In this document: positions 16,748 to 24,918 of the stretch, piece by piece
How positions within the stretch are numbered: position 1 is the first letter of the stretch
Layout of the letters: each line of letters starts with the position of its first letter
Origin: Gemmatimonas sp. UBA7669
GTDB lineage: Bacteria; Gemmatimonadota; Gemmatimonadetes; Gemmatimonadales; Gemmatimonadaceae
Assembly (NCBI RefSeq): GCF_002483225.1
Contig: NZ_DLHL01000014.1
Location: forward strand, 1 to 64,000
Direction: 5' to 3'
DNA length: 64,000 nucleotides
Program-made: the position numbers and the translations under genes
Notes under the pieces: generated by a model
Seen by the model: only the letters and a program-made list of their open reading frames with translations
The model's database searches: none
Told to the model about the DNA's origin: nothing

Positions 16748-18511
16748 TCAGGCTGCCCGCAATGTGTGGTGCACCCGACCACCAGATGAAGCTCCATCCA
16801 CCTCGAACCGCCCGCTCTGCTCGCGCAGGGTCTGCGCCTGTGCCGTCAGTTCCTGCGCGGCACTCGCTGACTCCTCGGCACTGGCCGCCGCCTGCTGGAC
16901 GGCCCCATTCAGCGCCACAATGGCGTCGCGCATCTGATGCATGCCCTGCTGCTGCGATACCGTCGCCTGATCGATCTGCGTCATCACGCCCTGTACCATG
17001 GCGATGCGGCCGCGCACGTCCTGCCACTGCTGCCCAACGTCCGAAGAGATCTGCACGCCGCCCTCTACCCGCTGCACGGCCTGTTCAATCAGCGACGACG
17101 TCGTGCGTGCCGCCTCGGCGCAGCGCATGGCCAGCGCACGCACCTCGTCGGCCACCACCGCGAAGCCGCGGCCCGCGTCGCCGGCTCGCGCTGCTTCTAC
17201 TGACGCATTGAGCGCGAGGAGGTTGGTCTGGAAGGCGATCTCGTCGATGGTGCGCACAATGCGCGCCGTTTCGTTGGCAGCCTGACGGGTGGCCTGCATG
17301 GCTTCATCGAGGCGCTGCATGTGCGTGACACCGCGCTCCACCGCCTGCACCGCATCGGCTGATGCCGTGCGAGCCGAGCTCACCGCCTGGACGGTGTCGC
17401 CGCCCAACTGCGCCATGCTCTCAACGTTGGCGCTGATCTGCTCGAGTGCCGCGGCCTGACGGCTGGTGAGCTGAGCCAGCGTCTCCGAGCCATGCGCCAC
17501 GTCGCCGGCTGCGGCATCGATTTGCGCCGAAGCCACACGGAATTCAGCCAACGCTTCGCGCATGGCACAGAGGGCTTCGTCGAGGCCGGCTGCCGTGTCG
17601 GCGTATTCACGGGCCACGCCGCTTCCCACGCTCTGCGTGAGGTCGCCCTGACGCATGGCGGCAATGACCGGCGTGAGGGCCGTGAGGAACTGCGTGGTGG
17701 CTTCCTGCGCCGCCTCGTTGCGCACGCGCAAGGCCTCCACGGCACGCGCGCTCTCCACCAGGCGATCGGACACCCCGCGGAACACGCCGTGCAAGCGGTC
17801 CTGGTTCTCCACGTGCATGACCCGACGGGCGGTCAACGCACAGCCCAGTTCCACCGCATGCGCGTCGAGCGTCTCGACGGCCGCGATCACCGTGCGCACG
17901 GCAGCGGCCACGCCATCGCCAGTGGGCACCACATCCAGACGTCCGTCACCGACGGCTTCCAGCGACTCGAACACCGCCTGCGTGCTGCGCGCTTCGGCTT
18001 CGAGACTGCGGGCCAGAAACACGAGGACGCCGGTCTCGAACACCACAAACAAGGCGTGCACCACAACGATGGCATGACCACCCGTGGTGTGATTGAGCAG
18101 ATACACCGGCCAGCCAGCCACCTGCATGAAGTGAAACGCCACGTGATGCACCGCCACAAACGCTGCGGCCGCCACGGGCACACGCCAATCGCGATAGGCC
18201 AACAGGAAGGCCAGCGAGGCAAAGATGTGGAAGTGCAACTCGATCATGCCATGCGCCAGATGAATGAACAGCGCGGAGTACGACATGAACGCGAGTCCAA
18301 CGAGAAACCGCGTGAGGGCACCGCCGGCGTGTTGCCGGGTGAGCCAGAATGCGCCGAGCGAAAGGGGCAGGCCCACGGCGACGGCGCTCGTCCAGAGGCC
18401 GTGCAGGGACGCGATATACAGTGCGACTGGAAAGTGGGCCAGCAGCACGAATCCAAGCAGGCGATCGGCTTCGATCCGGCTGCGTCGCAGGAAAGGCGAG
18501 TGAGAGGTCAT
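16748..18511 (-). CDS. Methyl-accepting chemotaxis protein with His-rich membrane sensor
   Basis: The 587-residue protein has about five or six helices in the first 175 residues, rich in histidine (IHLAHGMIELHFHIF, AVHHVAFHFM, HAIVVVHALF). A long linker and the conserved signalling hairpin (EIAFQTNLLALNASVEAARAGDAGRGFAVVADEVRALA) follow at about 430-480. There is no periplasmic ligand domain and no clear HAMP. The GMIE-HFH and HH pattern recurs, as I remember it, in membrane sensors of many phyla and could bind a metal or haem; that is inference. Start at 18511 (MTSHSPF) is preferred; a longer AT-rich start at 18607 is possible. It lies on the same strand as, and just upstream of, the cbb3 operon. 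Confidence 0.85.
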   Translation of the reverse strand: MTSHSPFLRRSRIEADRLLGFVLLAHFPVALYIASLHGLWTSAVAVGLPLSLGAFWLTRQHAGGALTRFLVGLAFMSYSALFIHLAHGMIELHFHIFASLAFLLAYRDWRVPVAAAAFVAVHHVAFHFMQVAGWPVYLLNHTTGGHAIVVVHALFVVFETGVLVFLARSLEAEARSTQAVFESLEAVGDGRLDVVPTGDGVAAAVRTVIAAVETLDAHAVELGCALTARRVMHVENQDRLHGVFRGVSDRLVESARAVEALRVRNEAAQEATTQFLTALTPVIAAMRQGDLTQSVGSGVAREYADTAAGLDEALCAMREALAEFRVASAQIDAAAGDVAHGSETLAQLTSRQAAALEQISANVESMAQLGGDTVQAVSSARTASADAVQAVERGVTHMQRLDEAMQATRQAANETARIVRTIDEIAFQTNLLALNASVEAARAGDAGRGFAVVADEVRALAMRCAEAARTTSSLIEQAVQRVEGGVQISSDVGQQWQDVRGRIAMVQGVMTQIDQATVSQQQGMHQMRDAIVALNGAVQQAAASAEESASAAQELTAQAQTLREQSGRFEVDGASSGGRVHHTLRAA

Positions 18512-18641
18512 GCTACGGAGTGTCGTCTCGACCCACTGCCGGCTTGAGTGCCTATCTCGTTGTTTTACAATCATTTCCCATGTGTACGGCAGACTTATTT
18601 TCCACACAACGCCCCCCTCTGCGTCAAGCGCTTGCTGGCAC

Positions 18642-18647
18642 TATCTT
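18642..18647 (+). promoter_or_regulatory. -10-like TATCTT six bases before the DUF411 gene
   Basis: TATCTT is followed by six bases and the ATG at 18654, with no Shine-Dalgarno, fitting a leaderless start. No strong -35 is visible. Confidence 0.4.
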
Positions 18648-18653
18648 TAGAAG

Positions 18654-19160
18654 ATGACTGATCACTCTGCATTCGAAGCGGGACGCTCACGTCGCGACTT
18701 CCTGCGTGGCGCGGCGCTGGCGCTACTGGGTGGCGCAGGCGCGGCCGCCGTGGCTCGGCAGTTGACGGCGCAGACCGCCCAACCGCCGGTCCGAAACATG
18801 GTGGTGTACAAGGATCCCAACTGCGGCTGCTGCTCGCAGTGGATCGACCACGTACGCAAGGCGGGGTTCACGGTGGACGTAAAGGACACCAGTGACATGG
18901 ACAGCATGAAGTCGGCCATCGGGCTGCCGGCGGCGCTGGCCTCGTGTCACACCGCCAAGGTGGGCCCGTACATCGTGGAAGGCCACGTGCCGGCCGATCT
19001 CATTGTGAAGCTGCTGCGTGAGAAGCCGGCAGCGCGTGGTCTGGCCGTACCCGGCATGCCGGTGGGTTCACCTGGCATGGAGATGGGCAACCGCAAGGAC
19101 CCGTACGACGTCTTGCTGTTTGACGCGAAGGGCAAGACCACGGTGTACGCCAAGCGGTGA
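18654..19160 (+). CDS. Tat-exported DUF411 metal-binding protein
   Basis: The 168-residue protein opens with a twin-arginine signal (SRRDFLRGAALALLGGAG). The mature part starts VVYKDPNCGCCSQWIDHVRKAGF, the NCGCC signature of DUF411, and continues with the family features GLPAALASCHTAKVGPYIVEGHVPAD and a C-terminal DVLLFDAKGKTTVYAKR. DUF411 proteins are small thioredoxin-like periplasmic proteins often linked to copper. It sits 142 bp from a divergent chemoreceptor and just past the cbb3 oxidase operon, which needs copper, so a role in copper delivery is a reasonable guess. Its stop overlaps the GTG of the next gene. Confidence 0.87.
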   Translation: MTDHSAFEAGRSRRDFLRGAALALLGGAGAAAVARQLTAQTAQPPVRNMVVYKDPNCGCCSQWIDHVRKAGFTVDVKDTSDMDSMKSAIGLPAALASCHTAKVGPYIVEGHVPADLIVKLLREKPAARGLAVPGMPVGSPGMEMGNRKDPYDVLLFDAKGKTTVYAKR

Positions 19161-19711
19161 GCACGCCGGTGAGCGCGTTGTCGGGCGTGGTGGACCGCGA
19201 AGAGGACGTGCCTTCCCGAACTCCGCCGGCCTTTCGGGTTGGCGAAGTCACGGTTCACCACGCGGAAGAACGGGACATCCCGTCCATTGTCGCACTCAAC
19301 AATCTCTTCGCGCCCGACGGCCTGACGCTCACCCGCAGCCCGGATTTCGTCACGCAGCACCTGCAGGATTACCAGGTGGTGCGTGACGAGACTGGCCGCA
19401 TTCTCGGCCAGGTGGCGCTCGACGAGTACTCGCCCTCGCTGGTGGAACTGGTGTCGCTGGCCGTGGCCCCCGACCAGCAGAGCCGGGGGCTGGGGCAGGT
19501 GCTCATTACCGCCGCCGAGCATCTCGCACGCGAGCGTGGTCACGAGGAGCTGTTTGCGATCTCACTGGCGGAGGCGCTGTTTCTGCGCATGGGCTACACG
19601 CTCACCAGCATCGAGATCTATCCCGAGAAGATCGCGCGCTACCGCTCCATCTCGCGCTCCGAGCTCTCGATCGGTCGCAAGTTCTGCTTCACCAAGCGGC
19701 TGCGTCCGTAA
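19157..19711 (+). CDS. GNAT N-acetyltransferase
   Basis: The 184-residue protein has a GNAT core: HHAEERDIPSIVALNNLFAPDG at the start, then VELVSLAVAPDQQSRGLGQVLITAAEH, which is motif A with the acetyl-CoA loop QQSRGLG. The end, with KIARYRSI and SRSELSIGRKFCFTKRL, resembles short N-acetylglutamate-synthase-like proteins, but the substrate is not certain. The GTG at 19157 overlaps the TGA of the DUF411 gene, so it is translationally coupled. The C-terminus overlaps the convergent acyltransferase by 23 bp. Confidence 0.8.
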   Translation: MSTPVSALSGVVDREEDVPSRTPPAFRVGEVTVHHAEERDIPSIVALNNLFAPDGLTLTRSPDFVTQHLQDYQVVRDETGRILGQVALDEYSPSLVELVSLAVAPDQQSRGLGQVLITAAEHLARERGHEELFAISLAEALFLRMGYTLTSIEIYPEKIARYRSISRSELSIGRKFCFTKRLRP

Positions 19712-20450
19712 GCGTGGCGGCGGGCGCCTCGATCGGCGCAGCACGAATGGCGTCCAACCCCACCACCTGCACGATGGCGGCGCGCGTCTGGCGGGCCAGC
19801 CGTTGACGGGCCTGCCGTCTGGCTGTGCGTGAGTCCACGACCGTGGCGGACATGGTCGGCAGCGCGGTGATGTCCACCCGCGCGTCCCGCAGGCGCACCA
19901 GACGGGTCAGACTGCCGAGCAGCGTTTCGCGTCCCGTCCACGACAGGACCCGCGCGTTGCCACGCGCCGATGCCGTGAGTGCCAGCGCTTGTACCGGCAC
20001 GCCCGGCCAGACGGCGGCATCATAGAGTGCGCTGCGAAACGGCAGTACCGCGCGGCCATCGGTGGTGGTGCCTTCCGGGAAGAGCAGTACGCGCTGCCCC
20101 GCCGCCAGTCGCTCGCGCAGCAGCGGCAGACTGCGCAGCAAATCCCGTTTGCGGGTGCGGTCAATCCAGATCACGCCAATGGCCTCCGCACACCACCCCA
20201 CCACGGGCCAGCGTCGCACTTCCCGCTTGGCCACGAAGCTGCAGTCGGTCGAGGCAAGCACCGCCACGATGTCGAGCCAACTGAAGTGGTTGGCTACGAG
20301 TAACGCGCCGCCGCTGGCAGGCTCGGCGCCCTGCCACTGCACCCGAATGCGCAGCACGCGCAGCACGAATCGACAGAGGGCGCGTACCCCACGCAGGGCC
20401 AACGGGTGCGGCAGCGCCGCGGCATCACCGGTGTGTTTGACGACAGGCAT
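19689..20450 (-). CDS. 1-acyl-glycerol-3-phosphate acyltransferase family protein (OlsA-like)
   Basis: The 253-residue protein carries the PlsC motifs: NHFSWLDI (HX4D catalytic block), SFVAKREVRRWPVVGW, and LLFPEGTTTDGR. The N-terminus has a hydrophobic, membrane-associating segment. It lies only 6 bp after an OlsB-like ornithine N-acyltransferase, so the likely job is the second acylation in ornithine lipid synthesis (OlsA), although a general lysophosphatidate acyltransferase role is equally compatible with sequence. It ends inside the convergent GNAT gene. Confidence 0.82.
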   Translation of the reverse strand: MPVVKHTGDAAALPHPLALRGVRALCRFVLRVLRIRVQWQGAEPASGGALLVANHFSWLDIVAVLASTDCSFVAKREVRRWPVVGWCAEAIGVIWIDRTRKRDLLRSLPLLRERLAAGQRVLLFPEGTTTDGRAVLPFRSALYDAAVWPGVPVQALALTASARGNARVLSWTGRETLLGSLTRLVRLRDARVDITALPTMSATVVDSRTARRQARQRLARQTRAAIVQVVGLDAIRAAPIEAPAATLTDAAAW

Positions 20451-20456
20451 GGGACC

Positions 20457-21308
20457 TCAGCCGAAGAAGTGGCGGGCCGTGCGCGGATCAAGCTGTTCCT
20501 TGTCGAGCCAGACGACGTAGTCGGTGGTGCCAAAGGCATGATCAACGGCTGGTGGACTGCAGACCTTGGCGCCGAGACTGAGATAGCCGTCGAAGAGCGG
20601 TGGCAGGGCGCAGCGTGCGGCGTCAGCTGAAGGTCGGGTGCGTCCATCGTCGGGGAGGGCGCGCGCCTCGGGACGTGGCCGCACGCGCACCTGCTCATCA
20701 AAGGCCTCCCGCGCGTGCAGGGTCGCCCAGCTTTCCTCCGCCACACGGCGGTCGGTGCCAGGCAGCGAGCAGCAGCCAAAGAGGTGTCGCTTGTCGTTCC
20801 AGGTGAGATAGCGGGCAAGTCCCTGCCAGAGCAGGCGCAGGACCCGGCCATTGCGATGCGCCGCTGCCACCGCCGCTCGCCCCACTTCGACGGCCTCCGA
20901 CAGCAGGCTCGCCGGTACTGCTCCGAGTTCAAAGAGCGTCGCACTGTAGAAGCCATGACGCGTGGCGGCCATGACTGCCGTCTGCAGACGATAGGTGCCC
21001 ACCACCGCGCCACTGCTGCGCTCGACAATCATGAGGTGATGGAACCACGGGTCGCGCGGATCACAGTCGAGCCGCGCCGCGGTCATGTCGACGGCCTTGG
21101 TGAACACGTCGGCGCGCAAGCGTTGGACGGTCAGCAGGTCCGCGCGCGACCAGGCAAAGCGCAGCGTGTAGGCACCAACGTCAACCGTGCCGGGTGGGAT
21201 GAGGTCGGCGTGGTGCGGAAAGACATCGCCATCGAGCGGGGAGGGCGCATGCACGGGCGTATGCGCGGGCACATGCCTGGTCTCGAGGACACGGGCGGGG
21301 TCGGCCAT
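20457..21308 (-). CDS. Ornithine N-acyltransferase OlsB-like (GNAT-fold acyltransferase)
   Basis: The 283-residue protein contains YTLRFAWSRADLLTVQRLRADVF, then DPRDPWFHHLMIVERSSGAVVGTYRLQT and EVGRAAV, the pattern of the hemolysin-like/OlsB acyltransferases that attach a 3-hydroxy-acyl chain to ornithine. With the adjacent PlsC-type gene it would make ornithine lipid, a phosphorus-free membrane lipid. The ATG at 21308 is chosen because GGAGG lies 4 nt upstream. Divergent promoters with the esterase should lie in 21309-21502. Confidence 0.8.
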   Translation of the reverse strand: MADPARVLETRHVPAHTPVHAPSPLDGDVFPHHADLIPPGTVDVGAYTLRFAWSRADLLTVQRLRADVFTKAVDMTAARLDCDPRDPWFHHLMIVERSSGAVVGTYRLQTAVMAATRHGFYSATLFELGAVPASLLSEAVEVGRAAVAAAHRNGRVLRLLWQGLARYLTWNDKRHLFGCCSLPGTDRRVAEESWATLHAREAFDEQVRVRPRPEARALPDDGRTRPSADAARCALPPLFDGYLSLGAKVCSPPAVDHAFGTTDYVVWLDKEQLDPRTARHFFG

Positions 21309-21502
21309 GACACCTCCGGAGCTAAGGACCGTCAACGAACCATCTGATGGCACTCGTCCGGGCGGAGTCGCTTGGACATACGAAGATCCGGGGAGTCAGT
21401 GACGTCCGACCACATGACGGGCAACAGCCATGTCACCCTCCCGCATCAACTGCCACCATGGCGGCTCTGGCCTCCGGCCCGTCGGCGGGCGAAGTTGGAT
21501 GG

Positions 21503-22267
21503 ATGTCCCCACCGTTTGTCGACCCCGCCCTGCCCAAGCGCATTGATCGCTGGCGCAGTCCGGCGCTGGGTTTCGAGATGCCCATCGTCAGCTACGGTTG
21601 GCGCGGCCAGCCCGTGCTGCTGTTTCCCACGGCGGCCGCCGACTTTCTGGAGAACGAGCGCTTCTGGCTGGTGAAGGCCATCGAGCCGCTCCTGCAGCAG
21701 GGCCGCATTCGTGTGTTCTCCATCGACAGCATCAATCGCATTGCGTGGATGGATCGCGGGCTGCCGGTGCGCGAGAGTGCGCGGCGGCAGGCGCTGTACT
21801 CGCGCTACATCGAAGACGAAGTGGTGCCCTTCATCCGCCACGTATGCGGAGATGGTGGGGCACGTGCCATCACCACGGGTGCCAGCTTCGGCTGTTTTCA
21901 TGCGGCCAACGCCTTCTTCCGACGCCCCGACCTGTTCGGCGGCACCATCGGCATGAGCGGCTTCTTCGATCTGTCGCACAGCTATCTGCACGGCTACTCG
22001 GACGACAACTGCTACTTCAACAATCCCATGTGGTATGTGGCCAATATCGAGGGGCATACCCTCGACCTGCTGCGTCATCACTCACGCATTGTGCTGGTGA
22101 GTGGGCAGGGTGCGTACGAGCGGCCGGAGTACACGCGGGAGTTTCATGAGTTGCTCGACCGGAAGGGCATCGGACACCGCTTCGAGTTGTGGGGGCATGA
22201 CGTGAACCACGACTGGCCGTGGTGGCGGAAAATGCTTCCCTTTTATCTCAACGAAATAGGGGCGTAA
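21503..22267 (+). CDS. Esterase-family alpha/beta hydrolase
   Basis: The protein (254 residues from this start) resembles the D-type esterase family. Residues about 20-50 include MPIVSYGWRGQPVLLFPTAAADFLENERFW, and a nucleophile elbow GASFGCFHAAN is followed by the GMSGFFDLSHSYLHGYSDD segment. A late His is in WGHDVNHDWPWWRKMLPFYL. It should be soluble and cytoplasmic; the substrate is unknown. The ATG at 21503 is uncertain, and another in-frame ATG at 21458 would add 15 residues. It is divergent from the olsB-like gene and 70 bp before the dipeptidase operon. Confidence 0.7.
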   Translation: MSPPFVDPALPKRIDRWRSPALGFEMPIVSYGWRGQPVLLFPTAAADFLENERFWLVKAIEPLLQQGRIRVFSIDSINRIAWMDRGLPVRESARRQALYSRYIEDEVVPFIRHVCGDGGARAITTGASFGCFHAANAFFRRPDLFGGTIGMSGFFDLSHSYLHGYSDDNCYFNNPMWYVANIEGHTLDLLRHHSRIVLVSGQGAYERPEYTREFHELLDRKGIGHRFELWGHDVNHDWPWWRKMLPFYLNEIGA

Positions 22268-22357
22268 GGTGGGGGGTGTAAGGTGAACAGCGGGAAGGGA
22301 GACCAACCAACAAACTGCGTAAGGTGAGGGGCGTAAGGTGAACAGCGGGAAGGGAGA
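22263..22357 (+). repeat. Pair of 40-bp direct repeats between the esterase and dipeptidase genes
   Basis: Copy one (22263-22302) and copy two (22318-22357) match at 38 of 40 positions and are 55 bp apart, start to start. Both contain gtaaggtgaacagcgggaag. The first copy covers the esterase stop; the second covers the likely GTG start of the dipeptidase frame. Confidence 0.85.
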
Positions 22358-23696
22358 TGACTGCGGTCGGGGTCGGGGTCGGGGTCGGGCCGGCACGGTG
22401 GCAGGTCTTGCCATGTGCAGTGCGCTGCTGCTCGCGCTGATGCCCTCAGGCGCCGAGGCGCAGGGCGGTACGGGTCAGCGCTTCCGCGACTCCTCGCTCA
22501 CGGCGCGCGTGGCGCACGTGCGTCGGCTGCTGCGCAGCACGCCGCTCGTCGATGGGCACAACGACCTGCCCTGGGCCATGCGCGAGGAGAAAGAGCGTCC
22601 GCTCGATGTGGTGGCCTACGATCTGCGCCGAACCACCAAGGGCATGACCGACATCGCGCGGCTCAGACGCGGCGGTGTGGGTGGGCAGTTCTGGTCGGTG
22701 TACGTGCCCGGCGAGATTCGCGACAGCGGCTATGCACGCGTGCAGCTCGAGCAGATCGACATCGCGCGCCGCACCATCGCGCGTTACCCAGACGTCTTCA
22801 CGCCGGCCACCACGGCGGCCGAGGTGCGCAAGGCGTTTGCTGCCGGCCGCATTGGTTCGCTGCTGGGCATGGAAGGCGGGCACGCCATCGAGAACTCGCT
22901 GGGCGCGCTGCGCGCCTACCACGCACTCGGTGTGCGCTACATGACACTCACGCACAACGTCACGCTCGACTGGGCTGATGCCGCCGCCGATGCGGCGCGG
23001 CACGGTGGCCTCACCGAGTTCGGCAAGGAAGTCGTGCGCGAGATGAACCGTCTCGGCATGCTCGTCGATCTCTCGCATGTCTCGCCGGGCACCATGAGTG
23101 ATGCGCTCGATGTCACCGAAGCGCCGGTCATCTTCTCGCACTCCAACGCTCGCGCCCGTACCGACGTCCCGCGGAATGTCCCCGACTCCATTCTCGCGCG
23201 GCTGCCGAAGAACGGCGGCGTAGTCATGGTGACCTTCGTGCCCGGTTTCGTGTCGCAGGCCGTGGCCGACTATGGCGCGCAGCTGGGACGGGTGCGCGAT
23301 TCCGTGGCCCGGGCCGCGCCAGGGGACAACGACGCGCAGTTTCGCGCCGTGGCCGCGTGGCGCGCGTCTCATCCCAGTCCTGTTGCCACCATCGCCGACG
23401 TGGCGGATCATCTCGACCACATCAAACAGGTGGCCGGCGCCGCGCACGTGGGCCTCGGCGGAGACTTCGATGGCATCACCGAGACCGTCAAAGGTCTCGA
23501 AGACGTGTCCAAGTATCCCGACCTGCTCGCCGAGCTCGTGAAGCGCGGATGGACCGACGCTGAGCTGCGCGGTCTGCTTGGCGAGAATGTGCTGCGTGTG
23601 CTCACCCGTGCCGAAGCGGTGGCTACGCGACTGCAGAAGTCGCGTCCTGCCTCCACCCGCACCATCCAACAGCTCGACCGGAGAATCACCCCGTGA
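22338..23696 (+). CDS. Membrane dipeptidase, peptidase family M19
   Basis: The frame (452 codons) shows family M19 features: LVDGHNDLPWAMR (metal-binding HxD), LLGMEGGHAIENSLGALRAYHALGVRYMTLTHN, RLGMLVDLSHVS, VIFSHSNARA and HVGLGGDFDGI. A probable signal peptide (MCSALLLALMPSGAEAQ) starts at 22413. M19 enzymes are zinc dipeptidases that accept D-amino acids at the second position. The start is uncertain: GTG at 22338 gives a Gly-Arg repeat extension, while GTG at 22398 or ATG at 22413 gives a normal signal peptide. Its stop overlaps the next gene's GTG. Confidence 0.85.
   Translation: MNSGKGDDCGRGRGRGRAGTVAGLAMCSALLLALMPSGAEAQGGTGQRFRDSSLTARVAHVRRLLRSTPLVDGHNDLPWAMREEKERPLDVVAYDLRRTTKGMTDIARLRRGGVGGQFWSVYVPGEIRDSGYARVQLEQIDIARRTIARYPDVFTPATTAAEVRKAFAAGRIGSLLGMEGGHAIENSLGALRAYHALGVRYMTLTHNVTLDWADAAADAARHGGLTEFGKEVVREMNRLGMLVDLSHVSPGTMSDALDVTEAPVIFSHSNARARTDVPRNVPDSILARLPKNGGVVMVTFVPGFVSQAVADYGAQLGRVRDSVARAAPGDNDAQFRAVAAWRASHPSPVATIADVADHLDHIKQVAGAAHVGLGGDFDGITETVKGLEDVSKYPDLLAELVKRGWTDAELRGLLGENVLRVLTRAEAVATRLQKSRPASTRTIQQLDRRITP
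22365..22389 (+). repeat. Hexamer microsatellite GGTCGG, four copies
   Basis: GGTCGG is repeated four times and translates as Gly-Arg repeats if the dipeptidase starts at 22338. The same hexamer occurs in sense orientation in the SARP gene at 30430-30467. Confidence 0.8.
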
Positions 23697-24862
23697 CGCT
23701 CGATCGCCGTACGTTCCTCAAGACTTCTGCCGTCGTTGGCGGCGGACTCTCGCTCGGTCTCCCGGCGCTGGCCAATGCCTTTGGCAGCGATGGCGTTCGC
23801 GTTGCGGCCTATCGTCCCGAAACCGGCAGCGCGCAGCCCAAGCCGCAGCGCATTCTCATCCTCGGTGGCACGGGATTCATCGGGCCGTATCAGGTGCAGT
23901 ACGCCCTCGATCGCAAGCACCAGGTTACGCTGTTCAACCGCGGCCAGACCAACTCGAATCTCTTCCCCGGCGTGCCGCGTCTCGTGGGTGATCGCAACGC
24001 GCCCGATGGTCATGCCGCACTCAAGTCGGGCACCTGGGACGTGGTCATCGACAACCCCACCACCAACCCCAAGTGGGTGCGCGGCGCCGGCGAAGCGCTC
24101 AAGGGTCGCGTGGGGCAGTACATCTTCGTCTCCACCATCTCGGTCTTCAGCGACTACTCGAAGCCGGGCATGGACGAGAACGGCCCACTCCACGAGCCCA
24201 CCGACATCAACAAGGAATTCGATCGCAACGCGCAGTTCTACGGACCGAACAAGGTGCGCAGCGAGATGGAAGCGGTGGCGCAGTTCGGCAAGGACAAGGT
24301 CACCATCGTGCGCCCCGGGCTCATCGTGGGCCCCGGTGACCTCAGCGATCGCTTCTCCTACTGGCCCGTACGCATCGACAAGGGCGGCGAGATTCTCGCG
24401 CCCGGCACACCCAACGATCCGGTGCAGTACATCGATGCGCACGACCTGAGCGAGTGGATTGTCCGCCTCGGCGAGACGCGCACCACGGGTACCTTCAACG
24501 CCACGGGCCCCAAGTCGCCCACGACGATCGCTGAGATGTTGTACGGCATCAAGGCGGTGACGTCGAGCGATGCAAAGTTCACGTGGGTGCCCGCCGATTT
24601 CCTGGCGCAGCACCAGGTGCGTGCGTGGAGCGAGATGCCGGTGTGGCAGCCGGGGCAGGGACGCACGGCGGGCTTCATGGCCATCGACTGTCGCAAGGCC
24701 TATGCGGCCGGACTTACCTGTCGTCCATTGGCGGACACGGCCAAGGCCACACTCGACTGGTACAAGACTCGTCCGGCTGCTGAACAGGAGCGCGCGCGCG
24801 CCGGCATCGCGCCCGAGAAGGAGAAGGCGGTCCTGGCCGCGTGGCACGCGAAGAACGGCTGA
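23693..24862 (+). CDS. NAD-dependent epimerase/dehydratase-like protein with Tat signal (paralog 1)
   Basis: The 389-residue protein begins with a twin-arginine-type signal (LDRRTFLKTSAVVGGGLSLG). A Rossmann core follows: ILILGGTGFIGPYQVQYAL at about 54-72, VTLFNRGQTNSNLFPG, GDRNAPDG and VRPGLIVGPGDLSDRFSYWPVR. The family is extended short-chain dehydrogenase/epimerase, but the usual YxxxK is not obvious (YGPNKVRSEME is the candidate). If the Tat signal is used, the protein would be exported carrying its cofactor. GTG at 23693 overlaps the M19 stop. Two closely similar genes follow directly, pointing to tandem duplication. Confidence 0.8.
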   Translation: MTLDRRTFLKTSAVVGGGLSLGLPALANAFGSDGVRVAAYRPETGSAQPKPQRILILGGTGFIGPYQVQYALDRKHQVTLFNRGQTNSNLFPGVPRLVGDRNAPDGHAALKSGTWDVVIDNPTTNPKWVRGAGEALKGRVGQYIFVSTISVFSDYSKPGMDENGPLHEPTDINKEFDRNAQFYGPNKVRSEMEAVAQFGKDKVTIVRPGLIVGPGDLSDRFSYWPVRIDKGGEILAPGTPNDPVQYIDAHDLSEWIVRLGETRTTGTFNATGPKSPTTIAEMLYGIKAVTSSDAKFTWVPADFLAQHQVRAWSEMPVWQPGQGRTAGFMAIDCRKAYAAGLTCRPLADTAKATLDWYKTRPAAEQERARAGIAPEKEKAVLAAWHAKNG

Positions 24863-24918
24863 CCTCAGCCTCTCATCACACGGCCGTCCCCTCCGGCTCA
24901 CCTCAGCAGATCCCTCCC

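Noticed and set aside
18630..18653. Sigma-54 promoter before the DUF411 gene
   Set aside because: tggcac is present, but the matching ttgc at the right spacing is not; the -10-like TATCTT fits better.
22338..22412. RNA-binding RG-rich N-terminal domain on the dipeptidase
   Set aside because: The Gly-Arg repeats come from a microsatellite just ahead of a clear signal peptide; the start is more likely downstream.
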